64,000 nucleotides of DNA from Algibacter sp045066735 (GTDB taxonomy: Bacteria; Bacteroidota; Bacteroidia; Flavobacteriales; Flavobacteriaceae). Shown here piece by piece: positions 1-9,264 of this stretch; within the stretch, counting starts at the first letter, position 1, and each line of letters opens with the position of its first letter. The position numbers and the translations under genes were made by a program. The notes beneath the pieces are model-generated. The model saw nothing but the letters and a program-made list of their open reading frames with translations. It was not told the origin of the DNA and did no database searches. The stretch covers positions 163,743 through 227,742 of the forward strand of contig NZ_JBISHH010000013.1 of assembly GCF_045066735.1 (NCBI RefSeq), in the 5' to 3' direction.

Positions 1-1042
1 CTAGAGCGTAGTAGTATGCCATTTCATACTCTTTTCCTACCCAAAAGAAAACAAAATCTTTTCCAACAATAATAAATCCCCCGAGAATAAAGAGTAATAA
101 AAACAATATGATTCTTGATATTTTTATGAAAAGGTCGGTTAATTCTTTTTGCTGCATATTGTTTACTGTTACCTGCATTGCTTTAGGTAGAAAAACAGAT
201 GAAATTGCCGATGAAAAAGCTCCATAATAATTACCTAAGGTACTTCCAACAGCATAAACTGCAACTATGGTGGTTGAATAATAAAAACCAATAATTAATT
301 GACCAAATTGCCATCTCAATTGGTGAACTAAAGCAAATACAAAAAGCCATATTGAAAAACTCATTATATTTAAAAACATGTTTTTATCATATTTATGTAA
401 TGTGATGCGAACTTTTATAATTTTAAAAACAATAAAACTATTTATAATAATTATTGCTAAATTTAAAACTGTATCCATTACGACTAAGCCTACAGAGTCT
501 CCGCCATACACAAGAATAGCAACTACAAGAATGCTTCTTAAAATATACTTAATAATATTTATTATTTTTGGTAAAACAAAAATTTCATAACCATAGCAAA
601 TACCTGCAAAGGCTCCCCCAGGGAGTGATATAGCCAAGTTTAATACTAATATAAGGACCATTATCTCTGCTTTTTCTAGTTGGCTTGATGTTAATGTGTC
701 AGCGTAAATCGTATTTAAGTTGTAGTAAAATATTAGCCCTACTATAGTAACTAATATTGAAATGCATACATACATGATGAAGCTATGAGCAAGGAAGTTT
801 TCTTCTCCTTCTTTATCTTTCTCTGCATTATATTTGGCAACAAACCTAATTATAGTATTGTTTAATCCAAAATCTAAAACACTCATGTAGCCTATATATG
901 CACCAATCATTGTGTACAAGCCATATTCAGCACTACCTAAAGATCTAATAATAAACGGTGTTAAAAGGAGTCCAATAACATTGGTTAAAAAAATGCTAAT
1001 ATATGATAAAAAGGCACCTCCTTTGAGTTGGTTAATTTTCAT
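1..1042 (-). CDS. Wzx-type polysaccharide flippase, C-terminus cut off by window edge
   Basis: The reverse strand is open from an ATG at 1042-1040 to the left edge, about 347 codons, with no stop. It begins MKINQLKGGAFLSYISIFL and continues with alternating hydrophobic helices and short charged loops, the pattern of the MATE/PST oligosaccharide flippases that move undecaprenyl-linked repeat units across the inner membrane. The motif RSLGSAEYGLYTM near the first loop is typical of this family. The start overlaps the stop of the upstream dehydrogenase by one base (TAATG), so the two are translationally coupled and part of one minus-strand polysaccharide operon. Family call is firm; the exact substrate is unknown. 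Confidence 0.88.
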   Translation of the reverse strand, partial: MKINQLKGGAFLSYISIFLTNVIGLLLTPFIIRSLGSAEYGLYTMIGAYIGYMSVLDFGLNNTIIRFVAKYNAEKDKEGEENFLAHSFIMYVCISILVTIVGLIFYYNLNTIYADTLTSSQLEKAEIMVLILVLNLAISLPGGAFAGICYGYEIFVLPKIINIIKYILRSILVVAILVYGGDSVGLVVMDTVLNLAIIIINSFIVFKIIKVRITLHKYDKNMFLNIMSFSIWLFVFALVHQLRWQFGQLIIGFYYSTTIVAVYAVGSTLGNYYGAFSSAISSVFLPKAMQVTVNNMQQKELTDLFIKISRIILFLLLFILGGFIIVGKDFVFFWVGKEYEMAYYYAL

Positions 1043-2316
1043 TAAACTTCTTTATTTTTAAAAAAACCTTTTAAATCATATATAAAACCTCCGGAATTCA
1101 ACATAGAATTGAAGTTATGGTTCATAAATTCTTTATGTTTAACCATTAATATAATGACATCAAATATATTATTTATGGGTAAGTTTTTCTGTGTTACTAA
1201 ATTATATAAATTAAGAACTTCTTTCGGGTTTGCCCAAGGGTCGTAAACCGTTACTTTAGAGCCATAAGATTCTAATTCTTTGATTACTTCTACCGCTTTC
1301 GTGTTTCTTACATCAGGGCAGTTTTCTTTAAATGTAATTCCTAATATCAATATTTTAGTGTTTTTTACTCGGAAGTCATTTTGAATCATGACTTTTATTA
1401 TTTCAGAAGCGAAGTATTTAGGCATACTATCATTTACTCTACGCCCCGCAAGTATAATTTCTGGATGGTAACCCACTTCTTGTGCTTTTTGAGCTAAATA
1501 ATAAGGGTCAACTCCTATGCAATGCCCGCCAACTAAACCGGGTTTAAAATCTAAAAAGTTCCATTTAGTTCCTGCCGCCTTTAGGACGTCATAGATATCA
1601 ATGCACATTAAATCAAAAATCTTTAATAACTCGTTTACGAAAGCAATATTGATATCACGTTGCGAGTTTTCGATAACTTTAGCTGCCTCGGCTACTTTGA
1701 TGGTAGGAGCGAGGTGTGTACCTGCTGTAATGATACTTGCGTATAAGGCATCTACTTTTTTAGCAATTTCAGGTGTAGAACCTGAGGTAACTTTTAAAAT
1801 CTTGTCTACGGTGTGTAATTTATCGCCTGGATTAATACGTTCTGGGGAATAACCTACAAAAAAGTCTTGGTTAAATTTTAAACCACTTACTTTTTTTAAA
1901 ATAGGTACACATTCATCTTCAGTCGCTCCAGGGTATACCGTAGATTCATAAATAACGACATCTCCTTTTTTGAGCACCTTGGCAACGGTTTTACTCGATT
2001 TATACAAGGGTGTTAAATTGGGTCTGTTGTTTTTATCGATGGGTGTAGGAACTGTAACAATGTAATAATTACAGTCTTTTATATCATCTAGATTAGAAGA
2101 ACAAATTAAGCCATTCTCATCGTGTTGAGATGTTTTTAAAACGGATTTTAAAACCTCATCTTCAACTTCTAAGGTAGAATCTATACCTTTAGATAGCTCG
2201 TTTATTCTAGATTCATTAATATCGAAACCAACCACATTGAATTTTGTAGCAAACAATCTTGCTAAAGGTAAGCCTACATATCCTAAGCCTATTACGGCTA
2301 TTTTGTCTTTTTCCAT
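1042..2316 (-). CDS. UDP-N-acetylhexosamine 6-dehydrogenase (WbpO/TviB type)
   Basis: A 424-residue member of the UDP-glucose/GDP-mannose dehydrogenase family, which oxidises C6 of a nucleotide sugar to a uronic acid using two NAD+. The Rossmann motif GLGYVG lies at residues 10-15 and the catalytic cysteine is Cys266 in GGHCIGVDPYY. The DPYYLAQKAQEVGYHPEIIL stretch resembles the Vi-antigen TviB/WbpO branch, so UDP-GalNAc (or UDP-GlcNAc) is a more likely substrate than UDP-glucose. It is followed by a flippase and preceded by a WbpP-like epimerase, which fits UDP-GalNAc uronate supply for a capsule or O-antigen. The substrate is inferred from the subfamily only. Confidence 0.88.
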   Translation of the reverse strand: MEKDKIAVIGLGYVGLPLARLFATKFNVVGFDINESRINELSKGIDSTLEVEDEVLKSVLKTSQHDENGLICSSNLDDIKDCNYYIVTVPTPIDKNNRPNLTPLYKSSKTVAKVLKKGDVVIYESTVYPGATEDECVPILKKVSGLKFNQDFFVGYSPERINPGDKLHTVDKILKVTSGSTPEIAKKVDALYASIITAGTHLAPTIKVAEAAKVIENSQRDINIAFVNELLKIFDLMCIDIYDVLKAAGTKWNFLDFKPGLVGGHCIGVDPYYLAQKAQEVGYHPEIILAGRRVNDSMPKYFASEIIKVMIQNDFRVKNTKILILGITFKENCPDVRNTKAVEVIKELESYGSKVTVYDPWANPKEVLNLYNLVTQKNLPINNIFDVIILMVKHKEFMNHNFNSMLNSGGFIYDLKGFFKNKEV

Positions 2317-2322
2317 AACAAA

Positions 2323-3702
2323 TTATTGACCTATTGAATAATACTCGAATCCTATATGTTCCATTTCAGCTTTATCTAAAATATTTCTACCATCAAAAAT
2401 GAAAGCTGGTTTTTTCATGTTTGTGTAGATTGTTTTCCAATCGTAGGTTTTAAACTCATCCCATTCTGTCATAATAGCAATAGCGTGAGCATCTTGCGTA
2501 GCTTCATAAGCCGTATTGACACTAACCACACCTGCTTCATTTTCTATGTCAGTACGGGTGTTTAAATAATTTAAATCGGTTTGGACTTTAGTATGTGGTA
2601 CTTTAGGATCGAAAACCGTAATATTGGCTTGTTCATTTAATAAATGATCTGCCACATAGATAGCCGCGGATTCGCGAGTATCATTAGTATCCTTTTTAAA
2701 GGCCCAACCTAAGAGCGCTATTTTTTTTCCGGAAACAGTATTGTAAAGTGTTTTTATTAAATGATCCGAAAAACGTCTTTTTTGGTGATCGTTCATGATA
2801 ATTACTTGCTCCCAATAATCGGCAACTTCAGTTAAACCATAACTTCGAGCGATATAAACGAGATTTAAAATATCTTTTTGAAAGCATGAGCCACCAAAAC
2901 CAACAGAAGCTTTAAGGAATTTTGATCCAATTCTAGAATCCATACCAATGGCTTTGGCTACTTCGTTAACATTAGCACCTGTAAGCTCACACAATTCTGA
3001 AATAGAATTAATAGACGATATGCGCTGTGCTAAAAAAGCGTTTGCAGTAAGTTTGGATAACTCCGACGACCATAAATTGGTGCGTAATATTCTTTCGTCT
3101 GAAATCCAACTGCTATAAATATGGGCTAAGGCTTCAATGGCTTCCTCTGATTCGCCTCCAATTAACACACGATCTGGATTTAATAAATCTTCAATAGCTG
3201 TACCTTCTGCTAAAAACTCAGGGTTAGACAGAATATGAAAATTAATAGCATTACCTGTGTTGTGTAAAATACTTTTAATAGCCTCTGCTGTTCGCACTGG
3301 CAAAGTCGATTTTTCTACAACTATTTTATCAGTTTTAGCTACATCCGCAATATTACGAGCACATAATTCAATGTATTTTAAATCGGCAGCCATACCTTTT
3401 CCTTTTCCATAGGTTTTAGTTGGTGTGTTTACAGAAATAAAAATCATTTCAGCCTCGTCAATAGCTTGATCAATATTTGTAGAGAAAAATAGATTTTTGC
3501 CACGCGTTTCTTTAACAATATCGGCTAAACCTGGCTCGTAAATAGGTAGGTTGGATAGATCAGTATCGTTCCAAGCATCAATACGGGGTTGATTGATATC
3601 TACGATAGTAATTTTTAAATGTGGATTTTTTTTTGCAATTACGGCCATCGTAGGCCCTCCAACATAACCTGCACCTATGCAGCATATACTTTCTACTTTC
3701 AT
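2323..3702 (-). CDS. ugd: UDP-glucose 6-dehydrogenase, long (eukaryote-like) type
   Basis: This 459-residue protein converts UDP-glucose to UDP-glucuronate. The N-terminus carries GAGYVGG (residues 10-16), a Rossmann fold, and the catalytic cysteine is Cys273 in GFGGSCFQKDI. Length and motifs such as EFLAEGTAI and DRVLIGG match the animal-type UGDH subfamily that is common in Bacteroidota, rather than the shorter E. coli type. Six bases separate it from the next dehydrogenase and four from the upstream epimerase, so all are one operon. Having two distinct dehydrogenases side by side suggests a glycan with two kinds of uronic acid. Confidence 0.93.
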   Translation of the reverse strand: MKVESICCIGAGYVGGPTMAVIAKKNPHLKITIVDINQPRIDAWNDTDLSNLPIYEPGLADIVKETRGKNLFFSTNIDQAIDEAEMIFISVNTPTKTYGKGKGMAADLKYIELCARNIADVAKTDKIVVEKSTLPVRTAEAIKSILHNTGNAINFHILSNPEFLAEGTAIEDLLNPDRVLIGGESEEAIEALAHIYSSWISDERILRTNLWSSELSKLTANAFLAQRISSINSISELCELTGANVNEVAKAIGMDSRIGSKFLKASVGFGGSCFQKDILNLVYIARSYGLTEVADYWEQVIIMNDHQKRRFSDHLIKTLYNTVSGKKIALLGWAFKKDTNDTRESAAIYVADHLLNEQANITVFDPKVPHTKVQTDLNYLNTRTDIENEAGVVSVNTAYEATQDAHAIAIMTEWDEFKTYDWKTIYTNMKKPAFIFDGRNILDKAEMEHIGFEYYSIGQ

Positions 3703-3706
3703 AAAG

Positions 3707-4702
3707 TTATAAGTTTTTCCAATACCAAGATACTGCTTCTTTTAAACCAGCATTAATATCGAATCCAGGCGCGTAGCCTAATAATGTTTTTGCTTTATTG
3801 ATAGAGGCTAAGGAGTGGGGGATATCGCCAGCTCTATTATCTCTATATTTAATTTCTACATTTTTTATTTTATCGTCAAATTCAGATAAATATGTTTTTA
3901 ATAGCGTCGTCAATTCTTTTAATGTTGTACGTTCTCCATTAGCTACATTGTAAACTGTATTTAATGCAGCTCTATTAGTTGTTGTTAAAGCACGCAAATT
4001 CATTTGAACCACATTATCGATATAAGTAAAATCTCTTGAGTAGCTACCATCACCATTTATCATAGGAGATTCGTGGCTAACAAACTGCTGTACAAATTTA
4101 GGTATTACAGCGGCATAAGCACCGTTAGGATCTTGCCTTTTTCCGAATACATTAAAATAACGGAGGCCTACCACATCTAAATTATAAGTGGTATGAAAAA
4201 TATCTGCATACAACTCATTTACATATTTAGTAATAGCGTAAGGCGATAAAGGTTTACCAATAGTCTCCTCAACCTTAGGTAAAGTTTCATGATCACCATA
4301 AGTAGATGAACTTGCGGCATATACAAAACGAGATACACCAGCATCTCTGGCAGCAACCAACATATTTAAAAAACCAGATACATTAACATCGTTTGTTGTA
4401 ATAGGGTCGTTAATAGATCTTGGAACCGAGCCTAATGCCGCTTCGTGTAAAACGAAATCTACATTGTTGCAGGCTTTATGGCAATCGTCTAAATTTCTAA
4501 TATCACCTTCTACGAGATTAAAATTTGAGTTTGTTAAAAAAGGAGCGATGTTTTTTCTTTTTCCGGTAGAAAAATCATCCAAACACGTTACCTTTATATT
4601 ATGGTCTAATAAAACTTCAATTAAATTGGAGCCAACAAAGCCAGCTCCACCTGTAACTAATACGTGTTGTCCTTTTAAAGTTTTTGTTAAACCAGCATTC
4701 AT
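3707..4702 (-). CDS. UDP-N-acetylglucosamine 4-epimerase (WbpP/TviC-like SDR)
   Basis: A 331-residue extended short-chain dehydrogenase. The NAD-binding motif TGGAGFVG is at residues 17-24, SSST at 131-134 and the catalytic YxxxK pair at Tyr155/Lys159 (YAITKY). GSVPRSINDP and RYFNVFGKRQDP are hallmarks of the WbpP/TviC group, which interconverts UDP-GlcNAc and UDP-GalNAc (or their uronates). It is the first gene of the minus-strand polysaccharide operon and probably makes the substrate for the TviB-like dehydrogenase two genes on. The start ATG at 4702-4700 has no upstream alternative. Confidence 0.9.
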   Translation of the reverse strand: MNAGLTKTLKGQHVLVTGGAGFVGSNLIEVLLDHNIKVTCLDDFSTGKRKNIAPFLTNSNFNLVEGDIRNLDDCHKACNNVDFVLHEAALGSVPRSINDPITTNDVNVSGFLNMLVAARDAGVSRFVYAASSSTYGDHETLPKVEETIGKPLSPYAITKYVNELYADIFHTTYNLDVVGLRYFNVFGKRQDPNGAYAAVIPKFVQQFVSHESPMINGDGSYSRDFTYIDNVVQMNLRALTTTNRAALNTVYNVANGERTTLKELTTLLKTYLSEFDDKIKNVEIKYRDNRAGDIPHSLASINKAKTLLGYAPGFDINAGLKEAVSWYWKNL

Positions 4703-5203
4703 ATAAAAATGGGATTTTAATTAATTCGGAAACAAATATGTGAAAAATATATTTAACTCTTTTAGTAAACTATACTAAGGTTGTCTTTTTTCCGATGAAA
4801 GTCATGAATGTGTGAAAAAAGCCGATTAACTATACCTTAAAAAGTGAATTTAAAATAAATAGCACTTTTGAATACCTCATGCTTATATACATGTATTTAC
4901 TTAGGTTTTAAAGATAAAAATTAGCCCTGTAGCTTTTTTCGACATCGACGAGTTACAAAAGATTCACTATGAACTAAACAGCTAACTGTATTTAACCGAT
5001 TTTTATAATAGTTTTAGCGAATTAAAACTAAAGTAGCATTTCTAGTTGAAAACAATTAGTAAATTTACACCATCAGAAAGTGCATAATTTAAATTGATTA
5101 ATAGCAAGTTGATTTAATATGTTTTATAAAATAGCCTAGTGCTCTCAAAGATTATTTGATTTTAAAACTTTGATTTTTAGAATTGTAAGGTGGTTTTTAT
5201 AAA
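4703..5203. other. Divergent intergenic region of the polysaccharide locus
   Basis: About 500 bases between the minus-strand epimerase operon and the plus-strand aminotransferase operon. It is A+T rich, with stops in every frame and no open frame I would call a gene. It must hold the promoters of both operons; I see only imperfect matches to the Bacteroidota -7 box (for example TAAATTTA near 5061). I find no invertible-promoter repeats and no JUMPstart-like element. Confidence 0.6.
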
Positions 5204-5278
5204 ATGTCTTTAAAAAGAATTAAGCCGATATTTGATTACGTGTTTTGTTTAATATTAATAATAAGAGGGAAAACCTAA
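5204..5278 (+). pseudogene. Truncated N-terminus of a bacterial sugar transferase (PglC/WcaJ type)
   Basis: An ATG opens a 24-codon frame that reads MSLKRIKPIFDYVFCLILI and then diverges to a stop at 5276. The KRI-KPIFD-(hydrophobic) pattern is how membrane sugar-phosphate transferases begin; the intact one in this window starts MIKRVFDVVFALFGLIVLL. In Bacteroidota such a gene, often with a PglD-like acetyltransferase, usually stands just before a PglE-like aminotransferase, which is what follows here at 5350. The rest of the expected gene is missing, so a deletion is the simplest explanation. The match is short, hence moderate confidence. Confidence 0.5.
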
Positions 5279-5349
5279 ACAAAATATTTTTTTAGATACT
5301 ACTAGAGTAATAGTAGCTGGCATGATTAATGTTATTAAATGAAATGTAA

Positions 5350-6480
5350 ATGCTAACAAAAACTAAAATTTATTTGTCGTCACCTCACATGGGTGGTAAT
5401 GAGCAGAAGTACGTAAACGATGCTTTTGAGACAAATTGGATAGCACCTTTAGGACCAAATGTAAATGGTTTTGAAGATGATATTAAATCTTATTTAGGTT
5501 TTAAAAACGAAGTAGCGGTTCTTAGTTCTGGAACGGCATCTATACATCTAGCTTTAGAATTAATAGGCGTATCGAAAGGAGATGAAGTATTATGTCAAAG
5601 TTTTACGTTTTCTGCTTCGGCAAATCCTATTATGTATTTAGGAGCAACTCCTATTTTTATTGATAGTGAAACGGATACTTGGAATATGTCTCCTGAATTA
5701 CTTGAAATCGCTATAAAGGATAGAATAGAAAAAAATAAAAAACCAAAAGCGATTGTGGCGGTTCATTTATACGGTATGCCATACAAAGCTACTGAGATTA
5801 ATGCCATTGCTGAAAAATATGATATTCCTGTTGTGGAAGATAGTGCAGAGGCTCTTGGTAGTACGTATCACGATAAAGCTTGCGGTACACTTTCAGATTT
5901 TGGAATCTTATCCTTTAACGGAAATAAAATAATTACAACTTCAGGTGGAGGTGCTTTAATTACTAAAACGAAAGCATTAAAAGATAAAGCAGTGTTTTTA
6001 TCAACTCAAGCTAGAGATGATGCTCCACATTATCAGCACTCTCATGTAGGTTACAATTATAGAATGAGTAATGTTTTAGCTGGAATAGGACGTGGACAAA
6101 TTGAAGTATTGAATGATAGAGTTCTAGCTAGACGTGCTAATTATGAGTTTTATAAAAAGCATTTATCACATTTTGATACCATTGAATTTGTAGATGAACC
6201 TGTAGGAAGTTATTCTAATAGATGGATTACTTGTATAAAAACAGACTCTTTCGAAACTCGTGAAAAAATAAGACTAACACTTTTAGAAGACGACATTGAG
6301 TCGAGACCATTATGGAAACCAATGCATACACAACCTATTTTTAAAGATTGTTTGCATTTTACTGATGGTACATCGGAAGACCTTTTTGAAAAAGGACTTT
6401 GCTTGCCAAGCGGATCTAACTTAACTAACGACGATTTAAATAGAATTTTAGAAATAATCAATAACACCCCAGACTTATGA
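5350..6480 (+). CDS. PglE-like UDP-sugar aminotransferase (DegT/DnrJ/EryC1/StrS family)
   Basis: This 376-residue PLP enzyme transfers an amino group to the 4-keto position of a nucleotide sugar. The PLP lysine is Lys193 in SFNGNKIITTSGGG and Asp164 in VVEDSAEALG should contact the pyridine nitrogen. The start (YLSSPHMGGNEQKYV) and the NWIAPLGPNV segment match the PglE/LegC-type bacillosamine branch. The stop overlaps the ATG of the PglF-like gene by four bases (ATGA), so the dehydratase and the aminotransferase that uses its product are coupled. The usual PglD acetyltransferase is absent from the window. Confidence 0.92.
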   Translation: MLTKTKIYLSSPHMGGNEQKYVNDAFETNWIAPLGPNVNGFEDDIKSYLGFKNEVAVLSSGTASIHLALELIGVSKGDEVLCQSFTFSASANPIMYLGATPIFIDSETDTWNMSPELLEIAIKDRIEKNKKPKAIVAVHLYGMPYKATEINAIAEKYDIPVVEDSAEALGSTYHDKACGTLSDFGILSFNGNKIITTSGGGALITKTKALKDKAVFLSTQARDDAPHYQHSHVGYNYRMSNVLAGIGRGQIEVLNDRVLARRANYEFYKKHLSHFDTIEFVDEPVGSYSNRWITCIKTDSFETREKIRLTLLEDDIESRPLWKPMHTQPIFKDCLHFTDGTSEDLFEKGLCLPSGSNLTNDDLNRILEIINNTPDL

Positions 6481-8429
6481 TTAAAAATTATTTTGCCTTA
6501 TACTCTCAAAAATACGCCTCAAAATGGCTTGTTTTAGCTATCGATTTAACGATAGTTATGATAACATTTTGTATGGCCTATTTTATAAGATTTAATTTTT
6601 CATTAAATTTTAATGTAGAACAGTTTACATTACAATTACCATTTATTTTCACGGTTGCATTAATAAGCTTTTTTATAGTAGGCTCATTTAAAAGTGTAAT
6701 ACGCCATACTGGTTTTACAGATGTTGTTAACTTATTTAAGTCGGTAGTATTAATTGCTGCTATTACAGGTGTATTTGTCCTTTTTAATAATAAGGTGCAA
6801 TTAGTTTCTGGTTTTACGATACCAAGAGCGATTATAGTGTTTCACGCTATTATTAGTTTCTTATTTTTAAGTGCGAGTCGATTGGTTTTTAAAATGGCCT
6901 TTAAACACTTAAAGAGCAAGTTATTATCAACAAAACGCATTTTGATATATGGAGCTGGAGATCAGGGAATTATAACATACAACGCCTTGTTGAACAATAC
7001 ATCTTCTAGTTATGTTGTAGTTGGTTTTATTGATGATAATGTTAAAAAGAAAGGTAAAAATATTGATGGTGTGCCGATTATGGCTTTCGACCGTATAAAA
7101 TCTGAGTTTGCAGCAGCAAATAATATTGATGAGATAGTTGTTGCTTCTGCAGGGGTTGGACCAGCGAAGCTAATTGCTTTAGTCGATAATTTATCTGATG
7201 TTGATGTTAAAATAACAAAAGTGCCACCAATTGAGAATTGGATTAATGGTGAGTTAAGTTCAACTCAAATTAAGCAAGTGCAAATTGAAGATTTATTAGG
7301 TCGTGCACCAATTGAAATAAATAATCCTAGTTTAGAAAATGAGTTCACCGGTGAAACGGTTTTAGTTACTGGTGCTGCTGGATCTATAGGTAGTGAGCTG
7401 GTTAGACAGTTGGCTGAATTTAATGTGAAGCATTTAATTTTAGTAGATCAAGCTGAATCTCCGTTATACGATGTTGAGCAAGATTTAAAACGTGCAGGAA
7501 AAAGAAGCTATACAGCTATTGTTGCTGATATTCGTGATGGTTTAAGAATTGATAGTATTTTTCAAGAATATAAGCCAACGATGGTTTTTCACGCGGCAGC
7601 TTACAAGCATGTGCCATTAATGGAGAAAACACCGTATGAAGCCATTAAAATTAATGTAAATGGTACTAAGTTACTAGCAGATACGTCTTCTAGATATAAT
7701 GTAAAGAAGTTTGTTTTTGTTTCAACGGATAAAGCGGTTAACCCAACAAGTGTAATGGGAGCAACCAAGCGTATGGCTGAAATGTATATCAGTTGTTTAC
7801 AAAAAGAAAGTAAAACCAAGTTTATTACAACTAGATTTGGAAACGTATTAGGCTCTAATGGATCTGTTATTCCTCTTTTTAAGAAACAAATTGATCAAGG
7901 TGGTCCTTTGACAGTTACCGATATTGAGATCACCAGATATTTTATGACTATTCCAGAAGCTTCTCAACTTGTTTTAGAAGCAGGAACGATGGGTAAGGGT
8001 GGTGAGATTTTTATATTTGACATGGGCGAATCTGTTAAGATATTTGATTTAGCTAAAAACATGATTAAATTATCTGGGTTAAGATACCCAGAAGATATTG
8101 ATATAAAAATCACAGGTTTAAGACCAGGTGAAAAATTATATGAAGAGTTACTAGCTAATGGTGAAAACACATTATCTACGTACCATAAGAAGATTTTAAT
8201 TAGTAAAACCCGTGAGCTAGATTATGAAAAAATCAAATCTTCAATAGAAGAGTTATGTATCACGAATCGTTTCCAGAATAACAATATCGTTCTTAAGATG
8301 AAACGTTTAATTCCTGAGTATAAATCTAATAATTCTGATTACGAAAGATTTGATAAACGTGTTCAAACTTATAAGAAGAATAAAGGTATAGTGACTGTTA
8401 ACACTGATAAAAACTACGTAAATATCTAA
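6477..8429 (+). CDS. PglF/CapD-like membrane UDP-GlcNAc 4,6-dehydratase
   Basis: A full-length 650-residue polysaccharide biosynthesis protein. Four membrane helices occupy roughly residues 18-140, followed by a CoA-binding-like Rossmann domain (GAGDQG near 159-164) and the catalytic SDR domain with TGAAGSIGSE at about 298-307 and STDKAVNP near 420. The family removes water from UDP-GlcNAc to give a 4-keto-6-deoxy sugar, the substrate of the PglE-like enzyme encoded just upstream. Export genes wza and wzc follow in the same direction, so the modified sugar probably enters a capsule or exopolysaccharide. A shorter soluble paralogue lies at 14057-15130. Confidence 0.93.
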   Translation: MIKNYFALYSQKYASKWLVLAIDLTIVMITFCMAYFIRFNFSLNFNVEQFTLQLPFIFTVALISFFIVGSFKSVIRHTGFTDVVNLFKSVVLIAAITGVFVLFNNKVQLVSGFTIPRAIIVFHAIISFLFLSASRLVFKMAFKHLKSKLLSTKRILIYGAGDQGIITYNALLNNTSSSYVVVGFIDDNVKKKGKNIDGVPIMAFDRIKSEFAAANNIDEIVVASAGVGPAKLIALVDNLSDVDVKITKVPPIENWINGELSSTQIKQVQIEDLLGRAPIEINNPSLENEFTGETVLVTGAAGSIGSELVRQLAEFNVKHLILVDQAESPLYDVEQDLKRAGKRSYTAIVADIRDGLRIDSIFQEYKPTMVFHAAAYKHVPLMEKTPYEAIKINVNGTKLLADTSSRYNVKKFVFVSTDKAVNPTSVMGATKRMAEMYISCLQKESKTKFITTRFGNVLGSNGSVIPLFKKQIDQGGPLTVTDIEITRYFMTIPEASQLVLEAGTMGKGGEIFIFDMGESVKIFDLAKNMIKLSGLRYPEDIDIKITGLRPGEKLYEELLANGENTLSTYHKKILISKTRELDYEKIKSSIEELCITNRFQNNNIVLKMKRLIPEYKSNNSDYERFDKRVQTYKKNKGIVTVNTDKNYVNI

Positions 8430-8472
8430 TTTAAATTTCGATAACCTCCCCCAAATAATTATAGAACTAATA

Positions 8473-9249
8473 ATGAATTATTTTTCTTTTAAACCAAATG
8501 TCACGCGGTTGGCAGTCATATTTTTATGTTTTTTAGTGTCGTCTTGCTATACAAAAAAAGATATTGTTTATTTTCAAGATGCCAAAAACTTTGAAACTAT
8601 TGTTGAGACAGACACTTTTAAGGCCAAAATAAAAATTGGCGATATATTAAGTATTAATATTTCTACAATTGATTTAGATGTTACAAAACCTTATAACTTA
8701 GTTGAAGCTTCTAGTGATGATCGAGCAGGAAAGCTTATCGATTATTTAGTGGATTCTGATGGGAATATTGATTATCCTGTTTTAGGTAAAGTTAAATTGG
8801 TAGGATTAACTATTGAGGACGCTAAAAACTTACTTAAGAAAAAATTTGAGGAAGGCGACTTGTTAGTAAATCCTGTAGTGATGATTAGAATTAAGAATTA
8901 CAGAATCTCTATTTTAGGAGGGGTGTCTAGACCTGGTGTATATCCGATTTCAAGTGAGCGCATATCTATTTTAGAAGCCATAGCCATGGCTGGTGATTTA
9001 AATATTAACGGTAAACGTACGGATGTTTTAGTGATTCGTGATTTTAATGGCACAAAAACATACACGCAAATAGATTTAACAAGTAAAGAGGTGTTTAATT
9101 CTCCTGTATTTTATTTGACACAGAATGACATTGTTTATGTTCAACCTAATAAGGCAGCCATAAGTAGTGCCTCAGGAGATTCAAGAATAGGACTGATATC
9201 TTCTGTGGTTACCGTGCTTGCAACCGCGGCAATTCTCATAACCCGATAA
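8473..9249 (+). CDS. wza: Outer-membrane polysaccharide export lipoprotein (Wza/BexD family)
   Basis: A 258-residue secreted protein. A hydrophobic signal ends in the lipobox LVSSC with Cys25 as the lipidation site. A Poly_export domain follows (KIGDILSINISTID, YPVLGKVKLVGLTIEDA) and then one SLBB domain (VSILGGVSRPGVYPI-like segment near residues 145-165). The C-terminal hydrophobic segment fits the outer-membrane helix of Wza. It forms the outer-membrane channel that works with the Wzc kinase encoded 15 bases downstream. Confidence 0.92.
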   Translation: MNYFSFKPNVTRLAVIFLCFLVSSCYTKKDIVYFQDAKNFETIVETDTFKAKIKIGDILSINISTIDLDVTKPYNLVEASSDDRAGKLIDYLVDSDGNIDYPVLGKVKLVGLTIEDAKNLLKKKFEEGDLLVNPVVMIRIKNYRISILGGVSRPGVYPISSERISILEAIAMAGDLNINGKRTDVLVIRDFNGTKTYTQIDLTSKEVFNSPVFYLTQNDIVYVQPNKAAISSASGDSRIGLISSVVTVLATAAILITR

Positions 9250-9264
9250 TTTTATTACAGATAT

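Noticed and set aside
378..590. Open frame of 70 codons on the plus strand inside the flippase gene
   Set aside because: It is antisense to a clear flippase reading frame, is low in complexity and Ile/Lys rich, and has no ribosome-binding site.
5285..5325. Inverted repeat CTACTA...TAGTAG before the aminotransferase gene
   Set aside because: The arms are only six bases, have no T-run and are A+T-rich, so it is not distinguishable from chance.
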